Assembly (NCBI GenBank): GCA_034509735.1 | Contig: JACGWO010000001.1 | Coordinates: 35,343,966 to 35,407,965 of the forward strand | DNA length: 64,000 nucleotides | From: Sesamum alatum | Lineage: Eukaryota > Streptophyta > Magnoliopsida > Lamiales > Pedaliaceae | Direction: 5' to 3' | Shown here: piece after piece, positions 20,506 through 31,979 of the stretch | Numbering within the stretch: the first letter of the stretch is position 1 | How the letters are laid out: each line of letters opens with the position of its first letter | Translations under genes and position numbers: made by a program | The notes under the pieces: model-generated | The model's input: the letters and a program-made list of their open reading frames with translations, nothing else | Database searches by the model: none | What the model was told of the DNA's origin: nothing

Positions 20506-21445
20506 ATCTCCCACTTGACCTAAAGCCAATCACCCATTGACCTCGAACCTCTTATTCAGATGGTGAGTATGGGCAACTTGCGACATGGGCTTAGCAAGTG
20601 GATCTGCTATGTTTTCTGCGGAGCTGACTCGGTCCAACCGAACGTCAGTCCTGCTATCTATCTCTCTAAGTAGATGGTAGCGTCTAAGAATATGCTTGGA
20701 TCGTGATGAGATCTCGGTTCCTTTGCTAGCGCTATCGCCCTGTTGTTATCATGAAAGATAATTACAGGCTTCGCAATGCTAGGTACTACATCCAACCCTT
20801 GGATGTAGCTCATCAACCAAACCACTCCTTAGCAGCTTCCAAAGCCGCTATGTATTCAAAACTCTATGGTGGAGTCCATCGTGGTAGCCTATTTGGAACT
20901 CTTCCAAGTAACCACGCCACCATTTAGTCTAAATACAAAACCATACTGAGACTTAGCATCATCGTCATTCGACTGGAAGCTAGCGTCGCTATAGCCTTCC
21001 AGTATCAACCCTCCACCGCCGTAGATCAAGAACATGTCCTTAGTCCTTTTCAGGCACTTTTGGATAGTCTTGACTGCACTCCAGTGATATCGGCTAGTTA
21101 CGCTCAAAGCGAAAGCCACATCAGGTCTAGTGCACTGAACAACATACTGTATGCTGCCTACGGTTGAAGAATATGGGATGTCCAACATCCTTTTAAGCTC
21201 CTCATCAGTCTTAGGAGACTGCTTCTTGGATATCTTAATTCCATGCCTCATAGGAAGGAATCCTCGTTTTGAGTTCTCCATCTTGAATCTCTTCAAGACT
21301 TTCTCAATGTACGAGGACTGGGCCATTCCTAATATCCTTCTAGATCTATCCCTGTAGATCTTGATGCCAAGGATGTAGGATGCCTCGCCCATATCCTTCA
21401 TGGAGAATTGCATTGACAGCCAAGCTTTAGTGGTACCCAACATCT
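20506..21445 (-). pseudogene. CopA-3 RT C-terminus and RNase H
   Basis: The minus-strand coding runs from LGTTKAWLSMQFSMKDMG through LKRFKMENSKRGF to RNase H. It has lost seven codons (QSCAGEA; reads SRYHWSAV). It carries a TAG after TWKSSK (near 20889), the shared ATAGAGTTTTGAATAC lesion (about 20850-20870) and the further one-base loss GGAGTGG (near 20825). It is cut at 21445 exactly where the next LTR begins. Confidence 0.9.
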
Positions 21446-23673
21446 TGAAGGACAAGCGGATCCGCCCGGGAGCGCGAGCGGAAGCGAGAAAGGCGAGATA
21501 AGTGCGTAAATTTAAATCAAATTCAAAATACGCGAATCCCAAGGGGTGTACCCTTGGGTGCTCAACCGGGCGTTCGATGTAGGATGTGTAAATATTAAAA
21601 CATATATTTAAACACATAGGGCATAGATATATAGATGGAATCAATCAAAGCGTAATAAACGGTTACCTTTGATTGTTTAGCGTATGCTCCCGGCTACTAG
21701 CGTTGTTCCTTCTCCGGAATGCTCACGAAATCCAAACGTATGGATTCTCCAAAGGTGATCCACACCACACCGGAAGAAACACACGTTCTTCTTGCTAGAA
21801 AAGAACGGGTTTAGGAAGGAATCGGTTTAAGAGAAGAACACTATGAATTAGTGTTCTCTTAAACTTACTTTGTTCTTCTTCTTGATTCAAAATCAAGTGA
21901 AGAACACAAGTGTAAGAGAGGGAGGGAGCACGAAAATTGAGAGAGAGGAGAGGATTTTTGTCTTCTCTTTTTCCTAGAAAAAGATGAATAATGAATCACT
22001 TATGCTAGGTGTTGTATATTCTAATATATATACATAATTAATGTGATTATTGGAATGTGTCTAGGTTCATCCAAGGATGTCTAGATTCATTCCAATCAAT
22101 CACCATCAATTCTTCAATCAAGCCTACCAAAATTTATGGTATGATCAAATCATACCAAAAGGGAAGAGCTTGATTGGAGTTGATTTGTCTCTTTCCAAAA
22201 GAGACAAGTCAACATACCACCTAGCATGCAACATGGCTGATTTTGCTTCCTCCAAGGGAGCATGTCGGCTATGTTTAATTAAGGGAAGAAGTCCAACTTC
22301 TTCCTATTCCAAATTAGGAATTATTTCTCCTCTCGGGTATAATTTAACGGCCCGGGTTTTATCGTAATCCAATTACGACGAACCCAATATTAAATCCAAT
22401 TTAATGTCCACTTAAATTATTCCCGTTGATCTTTTAATCCAATTAAAAGATCCAACGTCTCAACATCTCAACTTTCCATATTTAATCGAAAATCCAATTT
22501 ACCGATTAAATGAAAGCCCGATACAATATCGGCCCGTCCATCCAATGGACTTTCCCTTAAGTAATCCAATTACTTATTTTATCCTTCGAGATTGACTCCA
22601 AGTCGATCTCTCAACCTCCTCGGTGATTTGTGTGTGACCCTTTAGGTTCACCCTCAGCTAGACTTGGGCCCGTGTCCCACAAGGGCCCGTTACCATGGGT
22701 GGCCGTCTAGCAACGGTCCATGGCACTAGAGACTAGGTGAATTGGCGTGAACATTTAGGCGCCGATTCCGTACGGGTACGATCCTTCCGTCTACCGTCTC
22801 CCGGCCTTAGTCTAGGGTATGGAATTAGGCGTCGGTTCCCATCCTTGACTAGGCATCTATTCTTAATACTCGAGACCACGTATGCTTCATTGCGTCGACA
22901 CAGGAAACCATTCCCTGTTCGACCAACCACTGTGGCCACAGCTTCAAACAGCATGTACGTGTCTCCGAGTGCATAGGAGATACCTCTGTCATATACTGAC
23001 AGGGGACGGATCCTCTTCTTGGAATCCACCGTCCTCGCTACACATTCTGACTGCACTGGACAAGGCTTATAATGATCATCTTACAGAATGATCACCTCTC
23101 GCCAGATCCAAGATACAGCCGTCCTGTGCACGTGACTGCCATGATTCCTCAAGTCTGAGGATTACTCCCGTACTATCGGAACCGGGGAATCCAATCATAC
23201 CGACCAAGCCTCCAAGGCTTCCATATGATGATCCCCGCGAGTCAGTCCAGTCGGCTCGACCCCAGTCGACCAACCCATCAAGATCGTGTAGGCGTCCCAC
23301 GCCTGCCGTCGATGAAACACGGCACTCATCCAATGAACACGACTCTTGACGCAAGTCTCAATAGGACTCTCGATGCCCTATCTCGAGGTCCTCGACTTGG
23401 AACGTTTCAGACCCAACTCTTAATCAGTTGGTTTCATGACCACCATCCAATGCGTGGCCCAACTGCACGAGTTGTTATCCATGGTCTGTGGGCTTTGTTG
23501 CGATATAAGTTAAAACACCGGCTTAACAAATATAAGATGAGCGCAACAAAGAAGGTACCATTGGTGACGAACACTCATCTTATTCATCATATAATAATAT
23601 TACATTCACATCAAGTTGTTGGATAAGTTACAAATTGCCAAACCTATTGGCTTTCTGGTCACCTATTCCAACA
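21446..23673 (-). mobile_element. CopA-4 3' LTR (2,228 bp), middle LTR of the compound
   Basis: A full-length subfamily I LTR. Its outer edge abuts CopA-3 RT sequence (flank CATCT) without any primer site, as expected if CopA-4 inserted into CopA-3. Its inner edge is followed by a polypurine tract complement. Confidence 0.92.
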
Positions 23674-24373
23674 ATCTCCCACTTGACCTAAAGCCAATCA
23701 CCCATTGACCTCGAACCTCTTATTCAGATGGTGAGTATGGGCAACTTGCGACATGGGCTTAGCAAGTGGATCTGCTATGTTTTCTGCGGAGCTAACTCGG
23801 TCTAACCGAACGTCACTCCTGCTATCCATCTCTCTAAGAGATGGTAGCGTCTAAGAATATGCTTGGATCGTGATGAGATCTCGGTACCTTTGCTAGCGCT
23901 ATCGCCCGGTTGTTTATCATAAAAGATAATTACAGGCTTAGCAATGCTAGGTACTACATCCAACCCTTGGATGCAGCTCATCAACCAAACCACTCCTTAG
24001 CAGCTTTCAAAGCCGCTATGTATTCAAAAACTCTATGGTGGAGTCCGTCGTGGTAGCCTATTTGGAACTCTTCCAAGTAACCACGCCACCATTTAGTCTA
24101 AATACAAAACCATACTGAGACTTGGCATCATCGTCATTCGACTGGAAGCTAGCGTCGCTATAGCCTTCCAGTATCAACTCTCCACTGCCGTAGATCAAGA
24201 ACATGTCCTTAGTCCTTTTCAGGTACTTCAAGATAGTCTTGACTGCACTCCAGTGTGCCTCCCCGGCACACGACTGATATCGACTTGTTACGCTCAAAGC
24301 GAAAGCCACATCAGGTCTAGTGCATTGAACAACATACTGTATGCTGCCTACGGCTGAAGCATAGGGGATGTCC
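23674..24373 (-). pseudogene. CopA-4 RNase H remnant
   Basis: This is the C-terminal pol from IPYASAVGSIQYVV to the stop by the polypurine tract, minus strand. It carries the TAG after TWKSSK, the shared TESEY-site lesion with one further T (about 24021-24040) and the GGAGTGG lesion, matching CopA-3. At 24373 it joins directly, in frame, to the GAG-pre-integrase segment (RRLVD then IPYASAV), so most of integrase and RT is missing. The two joined sites share TTGG and GGAC words. Confidence 0.9.
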
Positions 24374-25723
24374 ACCAACCTTCTTATCCTATCTTTAGAG
24401 ATATGACCTAACCTCGCATGCCATATCTGTGCGTTATTATGATCATCACGTTTTTGTTTGTGTTCTGCAGTCATAATCCAATTAGACTGTTGAACTATGT
24501 ACAGAACGTTGACCAATGTACCAAGCAAATGAGAAATACCATCTTTGATAATGAAAAAACCGTTTTTATTGATGGTAAATTCATATCCCTCCTTATCAAG
24601 GACCGGGATGGAAACAATGTTTTTAATCATGCTAGGTACATAGAAACAGTCGTTCACAACAATCCTAACATGACTACTAATGGCTAACTCTAGTGATCCT
24701 ACGGCCTCCGCAGCAACGGCCTTGCCATCGCCTACCCTCAGGATCATCTCATCCTTGGTTAGCCTTCTACTTCTTTGCAGTGCCTGCAGATCACTGCAGA
24801 TGTGAGCACCACACCCGGTATCCAATACCCATGAAGCAGAATTAGTAATCATATTAACTTCAACCACAAACACACCTGGGTTGGAGAGGAGTTGTGGGAA
24901 CTCCCTCTTCCAATGCCCTTTCCCTTGGCAATGCATGCAGATATCATTTGCCTTGGACCGCTGAGAACCACGGGCCTTCCCTTTCCCTTTGCTCGGTCCA
25001 ACCGGAGCAACAGGGACGCCCGGAGCGTGAGCAGGGGCCACAACCGTCTTCCCTTTGCCCTTCTTCCTCTTGCAGCATCCGGCCCTCTTGCCATTCGCCT
25101 TGAAGGACGAAGCCTCTCCTATCAATACCGCCGGTCGTTGCCTCGTATTGGACCAGCATGTTGATCAACTCATGAATAGACTTCTCAAGTCCGTTCATGT
25201 TGTAGTTTACAACAAACAGGTCATAGGATGGAGGAAGCGACTGGAGCATCACGTCAATGTACGTGTCATTGTTAAGCCCAGCTTTAAGGTCCTCGAGTTT
25301 CTCCACTAGGGAGAGCATCTTGACCCCATTACTCTGTACAGACGCTCTTTCAGCGAGCTTGGTGCCAAAGAATGCTTTTGTGGCGGCATATCTAATATGC
25401 CTATCCGGAACCGCATAAACCTCGTTCATGCGGAGCATTATGGCGGAGACGTTGTCCAGCCTCTCATACTGCTTCTGGATGTCGTTAGACATCGAAGCCA
25501 GTATGATACTGCGTACTTTCCGGTTGTCCTCATGCCATTTCTCGAACGTCAAACGTTCTTCAGGCGTGGACCCCTCCGGTAAGTCGCTCGGTGGCGGCTC
25601 GTCCAAGACGTAGCCTTGGTTCTCGAAACTGAGGACAATCCTCAGGTTTCTCGGCCAGTCCGAGTAGTTTATTCCGTTGAATTTGTTAGTCTCAAGAATC
25701 ATGGTTAACGGGTTCTTAGACAT
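24374..25723 (-). pseudogene. CopA-4 gag-protease with frameshift
   Basis: Start MSKNPLTMILET at 25723. The gag domain is intact to about 25150, where a ~14-base deletion, compared with CopA-6 near 55605, shifts the frame in the linker. The second frame carries the zinc knuckle (CMHCQGKGHWKREF, with Phe replacing the last Cys), protease (VLDTGCGAH) and the GAG-pre-integrase start (WHARLGHIS). The changed knuckle residue and the frameshift make it non-functional. Confidence 0.9.
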
Positions 25724-27501
25724 ATCTACATTATTAAAAAATGTAAAGCAGAAATTAGCAGATGATGGTAATATTATTGTTCAAGTTGAAGACTTGGTCT
25801 TGTAGTCTTTAACCCTCCCACTATTTATACGAAAGTCCGCCACTCTCAAGCAGAGTTTCGGGAAACCATTTCCTAGTGGGCTTGGGATCCACAAGCGTAA
25901 TCTCCATGCCCCGCTTTTACGATTCACATGAAGAAGACCTTGTGGGAGATATCCAATATCATTCTCATCCAATGAGATTCCCAAGATATTTTGCCTCACC
26001 TATTCACATGGTCCCGAGGACTCCAAGCGAACCATGTTACTCAGTGTTGGGCCCGACCCATCAACCAAATCATGCCTCAAACTGTCGCCCCCCACGACTC
26101 GTGAGACAGGGAAACAACGAGCGCAGTCTTTTTGTTCACAACAATAGTTCAGCTTTCCCCTATTCCAAGTATGCCACGACTCGTGAGACCACACTTGGGT
26201 AGTGGTAGCTTCCTCACCACATTGCTGTGGATGGAAGGCTCGGACATACCAAAATACCATTTTGATCCAAGTCCGTTCTGGGCCTAATATTTAATTTGGT
26301 CCAACCAAATGAGAGTTTAAGTGTGACCGAGACCTCATCACATTATGGTGTTTTAGCATGCATAAATATCCAATATTTAAAGCGATAAATAAAAAACGCC
26401 GCATGCATAAAACATAGGATACCCCTGTTAGGATGATCACAAGCCCAACCTATGCGACCCACTGAGCCCGCAGTGAGTCTATGGTCTGTCTAGGGTGGTC
26501 CTAAATTATTACAATAGTAATATACCCAGTGTCATTCCAATGGGCCTTGTCGTGCTCTTGTTTCACGCCTTGATGCTCCTCCTTGGGGTCTCCGACTCCA
26601 ATTACTTGTTAAAATTGGAACCTCACCAATCCTATCTACTCTCATTACAACTGAAAGTAATACATCCGTCATAAAGAAAACAAGCCTTAACATCATGAGG
26701 CTGAAAATACGGGAGATGATAGTCCCAAAAACAAGAGGCACGCAGGCCCCACCCAACAGAAAATAAATAAACATTCATTCATCCATACACAAGGTCTAGG
26801 GCTTTGTGATCATCCCATGTTGATTCCATCAACTCACATATAACATAATTATTCCAAATAATCATGCAATAAAACCAATGGATATTCCAAATATCCAAGT
26901 GATGTCCAACATCACAAAAGCATAAACATATAAATAATATGCAAAATTCAAATTTCAAATTTAATGGACATTTTACACAATGCATCCAATACATGTATTA
27001 ATCCCAAATTAATTAAGCAAATTTAATTCAAGGAATAATCCAATTATCCCAAAATCAAAAATGCAAAATTAACATATTTTCAGAATATCGTGCAGAATAT
27101 ACAGAAAATCAAATTTTCCGGAAAAAGTCGAAAAACGGCACAAAACGGCCGAGCCGTTTTGCTGGCCGGCCGGCCGCGCGCACAGGGCAGCGCGCGCGCG
27201 CAGGAGCCCGCCTGCGCACGGCCACTGCCGGCCCGACCAAATTTATTTTTTTTTTGTTTTTTTTTTTAAAACTGTTTCAGCACAATAACATTAATATTAT
27301 TCTGAAAATAAGCATGCAATTTTAGATCCAATCTAACAAAATTAAGCATGCCAAAAGTCCATTAAATCCAAACAATTGAATCATCATATTATTCATATAT
27401 TTATGTAATCTAACATGCCAATAAAGCCATTTAAAAGCAAGTAGATCATACCAAACATATAGATCTATGCCCCTTACATCGAACCGGGCTCTGATACCAC
27501 T
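25724..27501 (-). other. CopA-4 leader
   Basis: Homologous to 2022-3794. It keeps the 86-codon frame (26000-26260), both CACGACTCGTG motifs intact (26091-26107, 26173-26189), the leader hairpin (26456-26479) and a GC-rich patch (about 27125-27235) next to a T-rich run. Confidence 0.8.
27488..27499 (-). other. CopA-4 primer binding site (tRNA-iMet)
   Basis: GCTCTGATACCA on the plus strand is the complement of TGGTATCAGAGC and lies two bases from the LTR edge at 27502. Confidence 0.93.
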
Positions 27502-29743
27502 TGAAGGACAAGCGGATCCGCCCGGGAGCACGAGCGGAAGCGAAAAAAGCGAGAAATTGCGTAAATTTAAATCAAATTCAAAATACGCGAATCCCAAGGG
27601 GTATACCCTTGGGTGCTCAACCGGGCGTTCAATGTAGGATGTGTAAATATTAAAACATATATTTAAACACATAGGGCATAGATATACAAATGAAATCAAT
27701 CAAAGCGTAATAAACCATTACCTTTGATTGTTTAGCGTATGCTCCCGGCTACTAGCGTTGTTCCTTCTTCGGAATGCTCACGAAATCCAAACGTATGGAT
27801 TCTCCAAAGGTGATCCACACCACACCGGAAGAAACACACGTTCTTCTTGCTAGAAAAGAACGGGTTTAGGAAGAAATTGGTTTAAGAGAAGAACACTATG
27901 AATTAGTGTTTCTTAAACTTACTTTGTTCTTCTTTTTGATTCAAAATCAAGTGAAGAACACAGGTGTAAGAGAGGGAGGGAGCACGAAATTTTGAGAGAG
28001 AGGAGAGGATTTTTGTTTTCTCTTTTTCCTAGAAAAAGATGAATAATGAATCACTTATGCTAGGTGTTGTATATTCTAATATATATACATAATTAATGTG
28101 ATTATTGGAATGTGTCTAGGTTCATCCAAGGATGTCTAGATTCATTCCAATCAATCACCATCAATTCTTCAATCAAGCTTACCAAAATTTATGGTATGAT
28201 CAAATCATACCAAAAGGGAAGAGCTTGATTGGAGTTGATTTGTCTCTTTCCAAAAGAGACAAATCAACATACCACCTAGCATGCAACATGGCTGATTTTG
28301 CTTCCTCCAAGGGAGCATGTCGGCTATGTTTAATTAAGGGAAGAAGTCCAACTTCTTCCTATTCCAAATTAGGAATTATTTTTCCTCTCGGGTATAATTT
28401 AACGGACCGGGTTTTATCGTAATCCAATTACGACGAACCCAATATTAAATCCAATTTAATATCCACTTAAATTATTCCCGTTGATATTTTAATCAAATTA
28501 AAAGATCCAACGTCTCAACATCTCAACTTTCCATATTTAATCGAAAATCCAATTTACCGATTAAATGAAAGCCCGATACAATATCGGCCCGTCCATCCAA
28601 TGGACTTTCCCTTAAGTAATCCAATGAGTTATTTTATCCTTCGAGATTGACTCCAAGTCAATCTCTCAACCTTCTCGGTGATTTGTGTGTGACCCTTTAG
28701 GTTCACCCTCAGCTAGACTTGGGCCCGTGTCCCACAAGGGCCCGTTACCATGGGTGGCCGTCCAGCAACGGTCCATGGCACTAGAAACTAGGTGAATTGG
28801 CGTGAACATTTAGGCGCCGATTCCGTACGGGTACGATCCTTCCGTCTACCGTCTCCCGGCCTTAGTCTAGGGTATGGAATTAGGCGTCGGTTCCCATCCT
28901 TGACTAGGCATCTATGCTTAATACTCGAGATCACGTATGTTTCATTGTGTCGACACAGGAAACCATTCCCTGTTCGACCAACCACTGTGGCCACAGCTTC
29001 AAATAGCATGAACGTGTCTCCGAGTACATAGGAGATACCTCTGTCACATACTGACAGGGGACGGATCCTCTTCTTGGAATCCACCGTCCTCGCTACACAT
29101 TCTGACTACACTGGACAAGGCTTATGATAATCATCTTACAGAATGATTACCTCTCGCCAGATCCAAGATACAGCCGTCCTGTGCACGCGACTGCCATGAT
29201 CCCTCAAGTCTGAGGATTACTCCTGTAGTATGGGAACCGGGGAAAACCAATCATACCGACCAAGCCTCCAAGGCTTCCATATGATGATCCCCGCGAGTCA
29301 GTCCAGTCGGCTCGACCCCAGTCGGCTCGACCCCAGTCGACCAACCCATCAAGATCGTGTAGGCGTCCCACGCCTGTCGCCGATGAAACCCGACAGTCAT
29401 CCAATGAACACGACTCTTGACGCAAGTCTCGATAGGACTCTCGATGCCCTGTCTCGAGGTCCTCGACTTGGAACGTTTCAGACCCAACTCTTAATCAGTT
29501 GGTTTCATGACCACCATCCAATGCGTGGCCCAACTGCACGAGTTGTTATCCATGGTCTGTGGGCTTTGTTGCGATATAAGTTAAACACCATTTTGACAAA
29601 TGTAAGATGAGCGCAACAAAGAAGGTACCATTGGTGACGAACACTCATCTTATTCATCACATAATAATATTACATTCACATCAAGTTGTCGGATAGGTTA
29701 CAAATTGCCAAACCTATTGGCTTTCTGGTCACCTATTCCAACA
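27502..29743 (-). mobile_element. shared 5' LTR of the CopA compound (2,242 bp)
   Basis: A full-length subfamily I LTR. Its inner side is followed by a primer site and the CopA-4 leader; its outer flank is the CopA-3 target duplication (TTAAC). It therefore looks like a CopA-3/CopA-4 recombinant LTR. It holds a perfect GAGATTGACT-CCA-AGTCAATCTC palindrome near 28645-28667 and a second GGCTCGACC unit (duplication) near 29311-29340. Confidence 0.88.
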
Positions 29744-29969
29744 TTAACAGCATTCCAATGTGTTTCTCCTGCGCAGGACTGATATCTGCTTGTCACGCTC
29801 AAAGCGTATGCAATGTCAGGTCTAGTGCAGTGGACCGCATATTGGATGCTACCTACGGCAGAAGCATAGGGGATGATTTTCATCCTTTCAAGTTCCTCAT
29901 CAGTCTGTGGGGACTGTTTCTTGGATAACTTGATCCCCTGCCTCATTGGAAGCAATCCTCGTTTGGAGT
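29744..29969 (-). pseudogene. CopB-3 RT/RNase H middle segment
   Basis: Minus-strand coding LLPMRQGIKLSKKQSP to SVTSRYQSCAGETHWNAV. It joins the upstream pol segment across the solo LTR at 29970-31979 (flanks GGAGT on both sides) and the downstream RNase H across the CopA compound. No stop is seen in this piece. Confidence 0.9.
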
Positions 29970-31979
29970 TGTTGGAATAGGTGACCAGAAAGCCAATAGA
30001 TTAAGAGTTGGGTTTGAAACGTTCCAAGTCGAGGACCTCGAGACAGGGCATCGAGAGTCCTATTGAGACTTGCGTCAAGAGTCGTGTTCATTGGATGAGT
30101 GCCGTGTTTCATCGGCGACAGGCGTGGGACGCCTACACGATCTTGATGGGTTGGTCGACTGGGGTCGAGCCGACTGGACTGACTCGCGGGGATCATCATA
30201 TGGAAGCCTTGGAGGCTTGGTCGGTATGATTGGATTTCCCCGGTTCCGATAGTACGGGAGTAATCCTCAGACTTGAGGAATCATGGCAGTCACGTGCACA
30301 GGATGGCTGTATCTTGGATCTGGCAAGAGGTGATCATTCTGTAAGATGATCATTATAAGCCTTGTCCAGTGCAGTCGGAATGTGTAGCGAGGACGGTGGA
30401 TTCCAAGAAGAGGATCCGTCCCCTGTCAGTATGTGACAAAGGTATCTCCTATGCACTCGGAGACACGTACATGCTGTTTGAAGCTGTGGCCACAGTGGTT
30501 GGTCGAACAGGGAATGGTTTCCTGTGTCGATGCAATGAAGCATACGTAGTCTCGAGTATTAAGCATAGATGCCTAGTCAAGGATGGGAACCGACGTCCAA
30601 TTCCATACCCTAGACTAAGGCCGGGAGACGGTAGACGGAAAGATCGTACCCGTACGGAATCGGCACCTAAATGTTCACGCCAATTCACCTAGTCTCTAGT
30701 GGCATGGACCGTTGCTAGACGGCCACCCATGGTAACGGGCCCTTGTGGGACACGGGCCCAAGTCTAGCTGAAGGTGAACCTAAAGGGTCACACACAAATC
30801 ACCGAGGAGGTTGAGAGATCGACTTGGAGCCAATCTCGAAGGATAAAATAAGTAATTGGATTACTTAAGGGAAAGTCCATTAGATGGACGGGCCGATATT
30901 GTATCGGGCTTTCATTTAATCGGTAAATTGGATTTTCGATTAAATATGGAAAGTTGAGATGTTGAGACGTTGGATCTTTTAATTGGATTAAAAGATCAAC
31001 GGGAATAATTTAAGTGGACATTAAATTGGATTTAATATTGGGTTCGTCGTAATTGGATTACGATAAAACCCGGTCCGTTAAATTATACCCGAGAGGAGAA
31101 ATAATTCCTAATTTGGAATAGGAAGAAGTTGGACTTCTTCCTTTAATTAAACATAACAGACATGCTCCCTTGGAGGAAGCAAAATCAGCCATGTTTCATG
31201 CTACGTGGTATGTTGACTTGTCTCTTTTGGAAAGAGACAAATCAACTCCAATCAAGCTCTTCCCTTTTGGTATGATTTGATCATACCATAAATTTTGGTA
31301 GGCTTGATTGAAGAATTGATGGTGATTGATTGGAATGAATCTAGACATCCTTGGATGAACCTAGACACATTCCAATAATCACATTAATTATGTATATATA
31401 TTAGAATATACAACACCTAGCATAAGTGATTCATTATTCATCTTTTTCTAGGAAAAAGAGAAGACAAAAATCCTCTCCTCTCTCTCAATTTTCGTGCTCC
31501 CTCCCTCTCTTACACTTGTGTTCTTCACTTGATTTTTGAATCAAGAAGAAGAACAAAGTATGTTTAAGAGAACACTAATTCATAGTGTTCTTCTCTTAAA
31601 CCGATTCCTTCCTAAACCCGTTCTTTTCTAGCAAGAAGAACGTGTGTTTCTTCCGGTGTGGTGTGGATCACCTTTGGAGAATCCATACGTTTGGATTTCG
31701 TGAGCATTCCGGAGAAGGAAGAACGCTAGTAGCCGGGAGCATACGCTAAACAATCAAAGGTAACGGTTTATTACGCTTTGATTGATTTCAATTGTATATC
31801 TATGCCCTATGTGTTTAAATATATGTTTTAATATTTACACATCCTACATCGAACGCCCGGTTGAGCAGCCAAGGGTACACCCCTTGGGATTCGCGTATTT
31901 TGAATTTTATTTAAATTTACGCACTTTCTCGCCTTTCTCGCTTCCGCTCGCGCTCCCGGGCAGATCCGCTTGTCCTTCA
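29970..31979 (+). mobile_element. CopA solo LTR with perfect target duplication
   Basis: A lone plus-strand CopA LTR inside CopB-3 pol, with GGAGT at 29965-29969 and 31980-31984. About 235 bp near its start are missing: CCAATAG joins directly to ATTAAGAGTTGG. It probably arose by recombination between two LTRs of a full insertion. Confidence 0.95.

Larger units (their letters stand above)
18276..29743 (-). mobile_element. three-LTR CopA compound (CopA-3 with CopA-4 nested)
   Basis: Three same-orientation CopA LTRs (18276-20505, 21446-23673, 27502-29743) flank two internal segments. The outermost flanks are TTAAT (18271-18275) and TTAAC (29744-29748), a one-mismatch duplication, and CopB RNase H coding joins across them. 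So the outer two LTRs bound one insertion (CopA-3). CopA-4 inserted into the CopA-3 RT region at 21445/21446, and its 5' LTR then apparently recombined with the CopA-3 5' LTR, deleting what lay between. An alternative is integration of a pre-formed concatemer. Confidence 0.75.

Noticed and set aside
21446..29743. CopA-4 as an ordinary independent insertion.
   Set aside because: Its outer flanks (CATCT and TTAAC) do not match, whereas the flanks at 18271-18275 and 29744-29748 do. The compound explanation fits better.
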